This document shows, one piece after another, positions 49,801 to 55,439 of a stretch of 64,000 nt of DNA. The stretch's first letter is position 1. Each line of letters starts with the position of its first letter. A program made the translations under genes and the position numbers. The DNA is from Sphingosinicella sp. YJ22 (GTDB taxonomy: Bacteria > Pseudomonadota > Alphaproteobacteria > Sphingomonadales > Sphingomonadaceae). The stretch is taken from positions 1 to 64,000 of the forward strand of contig NZ_JAANPA010000007.1 of assembly GCF_011320075.1 (NCBI RefSeq). The letters are read 5' to 3'. The notes under the pieces are model-generated. The model made no database searches. It worked only from the letters and a program-made list of their open reading frames with translations, and was not told the origin of the DNA.

Positions 49801-50311
49801 CGGAGCGACGATGACGATCAACGGCGCCACGCTGGGGTCCGAGGAAAGCCTGGCGTTCAACGGGTCGGACGAGACGAATGGACATTTCCGGCTGTTCGGC
49901 GGCGCGGGCAACGACGTGCTGACCGGCGGCGCCGGCAACGACCTCATCCTGGGCGGGCTCAGGGGCGACACCCTGACCGGCGGGGCCGGCAACGACATCT
50001 TCCGCTACGATTCGGTGGCCGACTCGAACTCGACGGAACGCGACGGCATTCAGGACTTCAACAGCGGCGACCTGATCGACCTGTCGAGGATCGACGCCAA
50101 CGCTCTGGTCGGAGGCAATCAGGCCTTCAATTTCGTCGGCAACGCCGCCTTCAGCAACACCGCGGGAGAGCTTCGCTTCGAGAATATCTCGCTGGGCGGA
50201 CCGATCTGGCTGATCCAGGGCGATACCAACGGCGACGGGGTCTCCGACTTCGAGGTGGTGCTGGTGATCAGCCCGCCCGATCCGATCACGGCCGGCGACT
50301 TCATCCTGTAA
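43817..50311 (+). CDS. Giant secreted RTX protein with beta-helix and metzincin-like domain
   Basis: This 2164-residue protein has no signal peptide. Residues 1-165 are Ig/cadherin-like (LLGNDIDPDGSNATM). About 170-1110 form a Gly/Asn/Thr-rich parallel beta-helix. A Pro-rich linker (about 1163-1190) and a Gly/Asp stretch follow. About 1235-1420 holds a zinc-protease motif HELGHQAGLAD at 1340-1350 with a possible Met-turn DDIMYGY at Met1361. An SdrD-like calcium domain (about 1458-1590), a cadherin-like domain (about 1630-1750), RTX nonapeptides (about 1758 on; GGAGNDVLTGG near 2026) and a serralysin-type C-terminus complete it. Type I secretion is expected, but no HlyB/HlyD genes are adjacent. 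It is probably an adhesin with a proteolytic or self-processing activity. Confidence 0.88.
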   Translation: MPANFSVRTRFQQFFDDQDGDNFGDAGDVIRTTLTFENTGDEALDVSIEDLLNGLTLVPGSVKIGPMAVDDAATISGNTPQTFTFAELLGNDIDPDGSNATMTITGVSGAVNGTVTIDTINETVTFTPNTGFTGAASFQYSVADAQGLTNVAGYEGTVSIDVDGLVWYVDANYAGANGAPDGSYLKPFTSLAPLNGAGGAGDVDGASDTIFVYARGANAYNSGIELETGQILRGEGVAADFIVNGINVSSVQTDTQIEYSTFGVQLAQNNTIMGIDLVGEAAVAVGIRDNGGSVGNLVISDVEIDGLGQMVDIDNGGDLDVTFQSLTSHASSGAGGVIDLDGVTAGTALTGTFTVTGFTTMDNASGTHNQVGISIGGNNTNLTASFAGGTSLNMGPNALAAGVDLGSNSGSTNFAGLAIATQTANGFVANNAGTLTVTGAGNSITTTTGQILSLSGTALGGSGATFTALGSSGVVTTNAIGLVNLTGGTFNGGNVTIAGTSLNQGIFISGGSSNMQFGTVTIDNTQAGGIDISSTSGTLTFTSVDIDGTGGHGIVIGSATGAVTVSGGSIGSANDPNLDAVRINGGSANVTINANLTNSTANVDIVDVSNRTGGTVAFGGTISSTGGAGGIDLASNAGTINFTGSQITLTTGGNTAVNITNNSAAINFTGGSLDITTTNAAGFSANATGGSVTVTGSSNTVSTGAGIAVNIQGTDIGAGGVTFNTVNTSGASSGIILANTGAGGFTVVGTAGVNGSGGSILNSTGHGIDLTGTTNVSLTGVTVTGSGGSGINGSNVNGLSLTNVTSSTNGNAVDEGGVFILNASGNVFVTNSTFNANADDNFAIRNDTGSLNFTATGSTFSNSYQGAFGDDNLILQANNTANITALISGNTFQNAEGDHFQFATNLGASGSSHVTFTNNTLTNNQSSAVVLGSGVTISPSGGADLRFLASGNTINDTISGYSFNVNAIDTSGSAQLDITIQNNTIGTSGVVGSGPEQSGAIQGRMTGSGTMNLLIDNNDIFDWGNGSAIDISSAAGATNGSASIMNATITNNLVTGPTSNALRALLVGAGASAGTHNNIIRVTLDNNAFDNTYPGALTNDMRFTVFSNAQIQAPGYVGGGADIAAFPAHMVSLNSPGTGTANAAVGAGVTNGFANTPGGANPTLPSTPNLPPPPMMLAPEPPAPPIPDAGDGKDEHTGDIPPPVDDGDTGGTGDGGKDDHAGELPDDNAHPVIVDDGVLSQAELDYLVDAAIQRWIDAGASAEQVAAMRAATFAVADMTGVQLGMSDGSIIHIDNDGGRAGWFLDTTPGADEEYGGTGTRLVATVGAASQGVDLLTVLMHELGHQAGLADHYDIAARDDIMYGYAYEGERRLPADGQAAGAVPGSIPHPVFQLGPIVVGTVPGDNAFTVQYDATVNAPTEDRLVTYHSNDADISWRDVPAGAITTQSTNANLLAVDSLSLGDQIFLDDNGNGIFDAGDTGIANVSLTLFADTNNNGVYDDGVDEAISFLDDGDGVYEPGIDTPAAAGTPGAITLTVTTDASGLYAFDYLAPGDYIVRVDASNFLSGGALEGLTVVAAATDPDDNVDNDNNGQAFAGYAASRAIRLDLDSEPTAGPGNDTNNTLDIGFVDPNFAPEITLADSTVSGTEDTDLVFNTANGNLISVADADGDTLTVDLTVTNGRLTLADTSGLSGFTGNGTATVQLIGTAAAINAALDGLVYRGGLNYQGADTLSIEADDGVLNDTDSVAITLADDGRINGDSGDNVLTGTPQADTFVVGQGGNDTISALAGNDILYFGGALTADDNVTGGPDVDTIVLQGDYSGGLVLDGSITGIERISMLAGSNTAFGDPGTNLYDYDLTIDDANFAAGLQVRINAAALLAGEDFTFDGSAETDAKFVVYGGRGLDDLTGGDGNDIFFFAEGGRFAAGDVVNGGDGYDGMFLRGNYTIDFTQAGFAGALANLENLTVSGAADERYARGGGTEFDYSITWDGDLLAAGATMTINGATLGSEESLAFNGSDETNGHFRLFGGAGNDVLTGGAGNDLILGGLRGDTLTGGAGNDIFRYDSVADSNSTERDGIQDFNSGDLIDLSRIDANALVGGNQAFNFVGNAAFSNTAGELRFENISLGGPIWLIQGDTNGDGVSDFEVVLVISPPDPITAGDFIL

Positions 50312-50324
50312 CGACCCGCAGACA

Positions 50325-50353
50325 GGGGGGGGCTGCCATAGGCAGCCTCCCTG
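50325..50353. terminator. GC-rich hairpin between the RTX gene and the lasso precursor
   Basis: GGCTGCC (50331-50337) pairs with GGCAGCC (50341-50347) and the stem can extend through flanking G/C runs. No U-tract follows on either strand. It is placed where two convergent transcripts end. Two copies of AAATCAGCCGGA lie just beyond, near 50361 and 50380. Confidence 0.5.
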
Positions 50354-50428
50354 AAGCCGGAAATCAGCCGGAAGTGGGAAAATCAGCCGGAGCGGGAATC
50401 GGGGCGGCGCCTGCCGCCTCCCGAGACG

Positions 50429-50590
50429 TCAGGACGGGTTGGTGATCGCGTCCACGTTGGGGCCCGACGCGTCTTCGGCGCTGCCGGCGACCATGCGCCG
50501 CACTTCGGGGCGCACCCAGGTCAGGCGCTCGGCGCTGTCCAAGGTTTCGGATTCAATCGCGGGAAGTTCATTCTCGTTGCGCGCGCCCAT
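50429..50590 (-). CDS. Candidate lasso peptide precursor (LasA)
   Basis: This 53-residue peptide is expressed from an ATG at 50590 with an excellent GGAGGAA ribosome site. Trp25-x-x-Pro28-x-Val30 resembles the YxxPxL leader motif bound by the B1 (RRE) protein. The C-terminal part reads AGSAEDASGPNVDAITNPS (35-53) and ends in Ser53, the residue expected to be phosphorylated by lasso kinases. No Thr stands at a clear penultimate leader position, so the cleavage site is unsure. Asp47 as ring acceptor would need a core starting at 39-41. It is the last gene of the minus-strand cluster, 60 bases after the nucleotidyltransferase. Confidence 0.72.
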   Translation of the reverse strand: MGARNENELPAIESETLDSAERLTWVRPEVRRMVAGSAEDASGPNVDAITNPS

Positions 50591-50641
50591 GACTTCCTCC
50601 GAACGGTACAGTGCCGGCACCTTGGCGACTCGTTAACCGAC

Positions 50642-50647
50642 TGTCAA
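50642..50647 (-). promoter_or_regulatory. Candidate -35 element for the precursor gene
   Basis: A perfect TTGACA on the minus strand lies 52 bases before the precursor start, in the 60-base gap after the nucleotidyltransferase gene. The best -10 at 17 bases (CAAGGT) is poor. A separate promoter would explain how a precursor at the end of an operon is made in excess. Confidence 0.3.
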
Positions 50648-50650
50648 ACG

Positions 50651-51736
50651 TCAGTTGCGGACCAGAAACGACCGGACTTGCCGGCGCAGCTCGCTGAGCT
50701 TGTAGCGCGGGCCGGGAAGCAGGCCGAACTGGGTGAGGTGGATCCAGGCCGTGCCGAGCCACAGCCGGTCGAGCTCGGTCGCGGCGGCGCGGCCGGACAT
50801 GCTGCGCATGGCGGCGGCGACGAGCCGGCGATTGGCGCGCTCCCCGCGCAGCTCCGCGACCAAGGCCGGCGGCAGCGGCGTCGCGAACAGGGTGTCGAGC
50901 AGCAACACGGCCAACGCCGCCGCACGGCCCCCGCCGAGCTCCTGCGAGCGGCGATAGAGCGCCGCGATCTCCTCCGGCGTGCAGCCCTCGAGCAAGGCGG
51001 CGAGATCGGCGATCCACTTGAGCCTGAACCAGGCGCTCGAGGCGCCGTGGACGGCGAGATAGGCGAACAATTCTTCCAGCCGCAGGGTGGGCAGGACGAT
51101 TCCCTCGGCGACCCGTACTTTCTGGCGCGGCGAGCCGATGCCGACTCCGGCGAGCAGCATCGGATGGTCGGCGAGGGCGGTGTGGAGCTCGACATGAATG
51201 CCGCGTCCCGGGTGGCGCCACACCGATTCCTTGGCGTGCTGGTGCCATGCCGCGATCCGTTCCGGCGTCGCGGGCCCTAGCGGAACGACCATCTCGTAGC
51301 CGTCCGCCTGGAGCAGCGACGCGGCGCCGGCGAGGTCGTCCGCGCCGACGAGGATGTCGATGTCCCAGCCCGCCTTGGGCACGATGCTGCCATAAGCGAG
51401 CGCGCTCAGGGTCAGTCCCTTGACGAACAGCAGGGGGATCGCCGCGGCGTCGAAGCGGGCGGCGAGGCGCGCGCATTCGGCGGCGGCGGCGAGATTGTCG
51501 CGGCCGATGCGGTCGGCCGCGGCCTGAAGCGCGCCCGCGACGTCCGCCGGGACCGTCACCCCGGCCTGGCGAAGCGCGCGCCACGCCAGGCCCTCGATGC
51601 GGTGGCGGCGGGCGATGCGCAGGAACAGCGGCCAGTCGATCGCCTGCTCGCGCAGCCAGCGATCCTGCTCCGGCGTGCGGCTCCAGCGGCAGCAGGCGAT
51701 TGCATAACGGAATTCCGGCAGCAGCGGCTCAGGCAT
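50651..51736 (-). CDS. Lasso-cluster nucleotidyltransferase family protein
   Basis: This 361-residue protein belongs to the uncharacterised nucleotidyltransferase family (NTP_transf_5 type). LLFVKGLTLSALAYG, then GWDIDILV with the two catalytic Asp residues (near 130-137), and HVELHTALADHP are visible. In kinase-containing lasso clusters such as those of paeninodin and pseudomycoidin, a gene of this family accompanies the kinase. The pseudomycoidin homologue is reported to modify the phosphorylated C-terminus with hexose. It overlaps the cyclase gene by eight bases. Confidence 0.85.
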   Translation of the reverse strand: MPEPLLPEFRYAIACCRWSRTPEQDRWLREQAIDWPLFLRIARRHRIEGLAWRALRQAGVTVPADVAGALQAAADRIGRDNLAAAAECARLAARFDAAAIPLLFVKGLTLSALAYGSIVPKAGWDIDILVGADDLAGAASLLQADGYEMVVPLGPATPERIAAWHQHAKESVWRHPGRGIHVELHTALADHPMLLAGVGIGSPRQKVRVAEGIVLPTLRLEELFAYLAVHGASSAWFRLKWIADLAALLEGCTPEEIAALYRRSQELGGGRAAALAVLLLDTLFATPLPPALVAELRGERANRRLVAAAMRSMSGRAAATELDRLWLGTAWIHLTQFGLLPGPRYKLSELRRQVRSFLVRN

Positions 51737-53654
51737 TCGAGCCGGCGGCCTTGCGGAGGAAATGGCCGCCGGACAGGCCGCGCAGCAAGGCGAGGCGGTA
51801 GCGGCTGGTGACCTTGTTGCTGTTCCAGCCGCCCTCAGGCCAGTCGTCGAGCAGCGCGCCGAGCTTGCCGGTCTCGAGGATCTCGGCCGCGCCGTCGACC
51901 GCGGCGATGCGCTCCGCCTCCAGCCGCGCCTCGTCGCGGGCGGCGGCGACGCCCTCGTGCCAGTCGACCGCCTGCAGGCCCTTGCGCCGTTCCTGAACCA
52001 CCGCGGCCGGCAGCCGGTCGGCGAGCACGCGCCGGGCGAGCGAGCGGGGCAGGCCGTCCTTGAGAAACTGCTCGGCCGGGATCGAAAGGCAGAGTTCGAG
52101 GAGGCGCCGATCGGCGCTCGGATCGCGAACATCGATGCCCCAGCCGCCGAGATAGCCCTTGTTGTAATTGCCCATGTCGACTCGGCCGATCACCCAGCGG
52201 CGGGTTCCGACGGGATCGCGGCGGGGGCGGTAGCTGAAGTCGAGCCCGGCCGCCGCAGCGTCGGCCTGAAGCGCCTGGGCGGTGGCGAGATTGACCGCGC
52301 TATAGTCGCCGAGGCGGAAATGTTTGCCCATCCGCCGGTTGATCGACTGCCACAGCCAGCCCGGCATGAACGGGCCGATCGTGTGGGCGAGGGCGCTGCG
52401 CCGGCGGATGCCGTTGCCGGGCAGGCGGGCGATCTCGCGCGCGAGGCGCAGCCAGCGGCCGCCGGCGAGCAGCTCCGGCAGCAGCTCGAGCCCGGCATAG
52501 CTGAAGCTCATATTGCCCATCTGGCCGGTCAGCATGACCGGGAGCCGGCGCGCCTTGGCGGCGTCCATGATGCCGTCCATCCACACGCCGTTGCACAGGT
52601 TGAGCACCGGCCGCTCGAACAGGAAGAAATTGCGGTCGAGCGTGGCCAAGGGCGAACGGCCGTTGGTCCGGACGAGGACGTGCTCGATATTCGGGTAGCG
52701 GGCGGCGACCGCTGCCGCGAGCGGCCCCTCGTCGCCGAAGCGGCCGTGTGGGATCGCCCCGTCATAGCCTTCGCGCGGCACCGCAGTGAAACCGGCGACT
52801 TTGCCCGACGGCCCGAGCAGGCGTGCCGCCGTGGCTGCAACCGCACTGCTGTCGAGCCCGCCGCTGAGAGTCGCGCCGACACCCTGTTCGGCGCCGCGCA
52901 GCCGGACCGCGACGGCGCGGTCGAGAGCCGCGCGGACGGCCTCCTCATACTCCTCGTCGCGGCCGAGGCGGAGCGTGGTGGTGCCCGGCTGCCAGTAATG
53001 GCGGGTCGAGAGGCCGTCGCGGGTGACGATGCAGATCGCCCCGGCCGGCACGCGCTCGACGCCGGCGAAGAAGGTGCGGGTGCCGCCTTCGGGCATCAGC
53101 GCGAGGAAGCGGGCGAGCATGTCGCGGTCCGGCGCGGGCGGCACCTCGGGGAGCGCGTGGAGGCCCTTGGGCATCGAGGCGAAGGCGACGAAGTCCGAGC
53201 CGCGGTGAAAATGGAGCGGCCGCTGGCCCATGAAGTCGCGGGCCAGCACCAGCCGTTGCCGCCCCGAATCCCACAGGGCGAAGGCGAAGTCGCCATCGAG
53301 CCGGTCCACCGCCTCCTCGTCCCAGCGGTCGAGCGCTGCCATCAGGATCGCGGAGTCGGCCAGCCCGCTCGGCTCGGCGATGCCGAGCGCGTCGGCGAGC
53401 TCGTCGCGATTGTCGAGACGGACGTCGGCGACAAGGACTCGGCGTCCCTCCGCGCTGACCATCGGCGCGCGGTCGAAGCGCTCCTCGGGAAGCTGGCGGA
53501 ACAGCCGACGGCCGAGCGCGATCTCGCGGTCGCCCCATGTCGCGGCGGACTTGGGGTCGGGCGCATAGACCTGCTGCGCCTGGAGCATTCGCTCGCAGGT
53601 GCGGCCGGCGTCAGGCCGGCCGGACAAGCTCCAATAGCCGGCGAGCGCGGTCAC
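51729..53654 (-). CDS. Lasso peptide cyclase, asparagine synthase-like (LasC)
   Basis: This 641-residue protein has an N-terminal glutamine-amidotransferase-like domain without the usual Cys2 nucleophile (it begins VTALAGYW) and a C-terminal ATP-pyrophosphatase domain with LSGGLDSSAVAA near residue 260. In lasso synthesis this enzyme adenylates the Asp/Glu side chain and joins it to the core N-terminus. The GTG start overlaps the B1 stop (GTGA at 53651-53654). Context of B1, B2, kinase and exporter separates it from a true asparagine synthetase. Confidence 0.9.
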   Translation of the reverse strand: MTALAGYWSLSGRPDAGRTCERMLQAQQVYAPDPKSAATWGDREIALGRRLFRQLPEERFDRAPMVSAEGRRVLVADVRLDNRDELADALGIAEPSGLADSAILMAALDRWDEEAVDRLDGDFAFALWDSGRQRLVLARDFMGQRPLHFHRGSDFVAFASMPKGLHALPEVPPAPDRDMLARFLALMPEGGTRTFFAGVERVPAGAICIVTRDGLSTRHYWQPGTTTLRLGRDEEYEEAVRAALDRAVAVRLRGAEQGVGATLSGGLDSSAVAATAARLLGPSGKVAGFTAVPREGYDGAIPHGRFGDEGPLAAAVAARYPNIEHVLVRTNGRSPLATLDRNFFLFERPVLNLCNGVWMDGIMDAAKARRLPVMLTGQMGNMSFSYAGLELLPELLAGGRWLRLAREIARLPGNGIRRRSALAHTIGPFMPGWLWQSINRRMGKHFRLGDYSAVNLATAQALQADAAAAGLDFSYRPRRDPVGTRRWVIGRVDMGNYNKGYLGGWGIDVRDPSADRRLLELCLSIPAEQFLKDGLPRSLARRVLADRLPAAVVQERRKGLQAVDWHEGVAAARDEARLEAERIAAVDGAAEILETGKLGALLDDWPEGGWNSNKVTSRYRLALLRGLSGGHFLRKAAGSNA

Positions 53655-53932
53655 GGGGGCGAGTCGTCGATGCTGACCAGCCCGTCCTGCTCGAGCGTGC
53701 GGAGAAGCCCGCGCAGGTCCCGCTCGCAAGTCTCGGCATCGACGTCATATTGGAGCAGGAGCGCATCGCGCAGCGCGCTGAGGCGGGTGGGCTGCGCGAT
53801 CATCTTCCACACCCGCGTGGCGGTGCCGTTGAACCCGTAGCAGGTGCCTTGCTCGACATGGAGGCCGAGCAGCTCGCCGTCGAGCTCCGCCTCGCTGAGG
53901 GCGGCACGGCGGGCCACGATCCAATCCGACAT
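53651..53932 (-). CDS. PqqD-like lasso peptide recognition protein (B1)
   Basis: This 93-residue protein has the PqqD/RRE fold. It has LDGELLGLHVEQGTCYGFNGTATRVWKMI early, split across residues 17-45, and DVDAETCERDLRGLLRTLEQDGLV late. It binds the precursor leader and presents it to the B2 protease. ATG 53932 with GGGGGAACGG upstream gives normal PqqD length; a TTG at 53995 overlapping the kinase stop would add 21 residues. Confidence 0.88.
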   Translation of the reverse strand: MSDWIVARRAALSEAELDGELLGLHVEQGTCYGFNGTATRVWKMIAQPTRLSALRDALLLQYDVDAETCERDLRGLLRTLEQDGLVSIDDSPP

Positions 53933-53991
53933 TCCGTTCCCCCACTGAACGCTCACATTCGGCGCACTGTGCACGCGCTCGGGCAGCGGTT

Positions 53992-54918
53992 TCAACCGGT
54001 TATGGCCGTCCGAGCCAAGGCGTTGGGTGACGCGCCGAGCAAGGCCTCGGCATGATCGCGAAGGCGTGCGGCGTCTTCGTCATAATGGTCGCGGCCCCAG
54101 CGGCGCACGGCGCGGAACAGCGGCACCTGGCGGGCGAGGGTGATACAGGACCGAAGGTGCTGCTCGCTGCGCCCGAGCAAGGGCACGAAGCCGCCGCGAT
54201 AGGTATTGGCGATCAGCGCCTCGGACGCGTCGATGCCGGTGAGGCGGGAGATTCCGTGCGTCTCGCCTTCGGCGGCCTCGGCGAGCAGGTAGCAGGCGCC
54301 GAGCGGCAAGGCCTGCCCTTGGGCGGCGGCGGGAACGTCGAACTTGTCCTGGCCGGCGAACGAGCGCGGATAGGCGCCGCCGTCGAGTCCGGCCGCCTCG
54401 AGCGCATCCTGCCACATGCGCAGTCGCGGTACGCCGGGGAGGGCGAGTGGCGGATCAGTCGGCGCGATCGCCGCGACGTCGTCGGCGAGGATGGCATGGC
54501 CGTGGCGCTGGAACCAATGGGCGAGCGTCGACTTGCCGGCGCCGGAGCGTCCCACGAAGGCCACGGCGCGGCCGGCGATCTCGACGCAATTGGCGTGGAG
54601 CGGCAGCAGGCCGCGCTGGTGGAGCAGCGCTCCGAAGGCCGAGCCGAGCAGATAGACGCGAAGCTCCCGCTCGCCGGCGTCGGGGGCGGGGTCGATGACG
54701 ATGCTGTCGCCGCCGCTGACCAGGAAGCGGCCGACCTTGGGAACCTGGAGCGCCAGCGCCCCTTCGTCGGTGATGCGGAGATGGCCGTCCTGCGCCGGCA
54801 CCGGGCCGTAGCGGACCTCGACTCGCGGCGCATCGTCTGCCGCGCCCGGCAGGCCGGGCAGCGGCAGCTCCGAATGGACGGCGAGCCCGAACAGGGCGCG
54901 CGGCGGCGCCCGGGTCAA
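53992..54918 (-). CDS. HPr kinase-like lasso peptide kinase
   Basis: This 308-residue protein resembles the C-terminal domain of HPr kinase. HANCVEIAGRAVAFVG leads into the P-loop GRSGAGKST and then GHAILADDVAAIAP, which carries the Walker-B-like Asp pair. Homologues in paeninodin-type clusters phosphorylate the C-terminal Ser of the precursor, and the precursor here ends in Ser. A TTG start at 54918 overlaps the B2 stop (TTGA), matching the coupling seen elsewhere in this cluster. A role in carbon regulation is unlikely given the context. Confidence 0.88.
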   Translation of the reverse strand: MTRAPPRALFGLAVHSELPLPGLPGAADDAPRVEVRYGPVPAQDGHLRITDEGALALQVPKVGRFLVSGGDSIVIDPAPDAGERELRVYLLGSAFGALLHQRGLLPLHANCVEIAGRAVAFVGRSGAGKSTLAHWFQRHGHAILADDVAAIAPTDPPLALPGVPRLRMWQDALEAAGLDGGAYPRSFAGQDKFDVPAAAQGQALPLGACYLLAEAAEGETHGISRLTGIDASEALIANTYRGGFVPLLGRSEQHLRSCITLARQVPLFRAVRRWGRDHYDEDAARLRDHAEALLGASPNALARTAITG

Positions 54919-55355
54919 TCCGCGGCCTCGTTCGAGAAGGTGGCGACGCAGGCGAATTGCGCGGCATTCTCGCCGCCGATCAGCACCTCGCCGCCAACGC
55001 TGAGCCAGACATGGGCGTTGAGCGCGCCATCGTTCGCCGCACCGATGCCGTAGTGAAGCGTCGACGGGATGCCGCGCCGGCGCAGCATCGCGCGCAGGCA
55101 CAGAGCGGATTCGAAGCATTTGGCGCGCCATGGCACCTTGGCGCGGGCGATCTCGACCATCCGTGCGAGGCGGCGGGGCTCGGCGCCGCCGCGCCGCCGG
55201 CGCACCCTGCGGCGCCCTTCGACGACACGCGCGAAGGACAGGAAGCGTACGGCGAGCGCGGCCGGAAGGAGATTGACGATCGCCTCGAGCACCAGCAGCC
55301 GGTTGGCGATGCCGCGGGCCCGGGAAGAGCGCAGGGGCGGTGCCGACGACGTCAT
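54915..55355 (-). CDS. Lasso peptide leader peptidase (B2, transglutaminase-like)
   Basis: This 146-residue protein is of the lasso B2 family. Cys80 in WRAKCFESALCLRAML and His115 in LNAHVWLSVGG are the expected catalytic pair of the cysteine protease that removes the leader. The N-terminal 45 residues form the usual helical extension. It is the first gene of the minus-strand lasso operon and is divergent from the exporter gene across 84 bases. Confidence 0.9.
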   Translation of the reverse strand: MTSSAPPLRSSRARGIANRLLVLEAIVNLLPAALAVRFLSFARVVEGRRRVRRRRGGAEPRRLARMVEIARAKVPWRAKCFESALCLRAMLRRRGIPSTLHYGIGAANDGALNAHVWLSVGGEVLIGGENAAQFACVATFSNEAAD

Positions 55356-55439
55356 GGCCGGAGCTTAGCCCTTCTGCGCCTGCGCGCAACGTGCGCGGCG
55401 GCTTGGCGGCGACGCAGCGCGTCCCTAGGGTTTGCCGCA

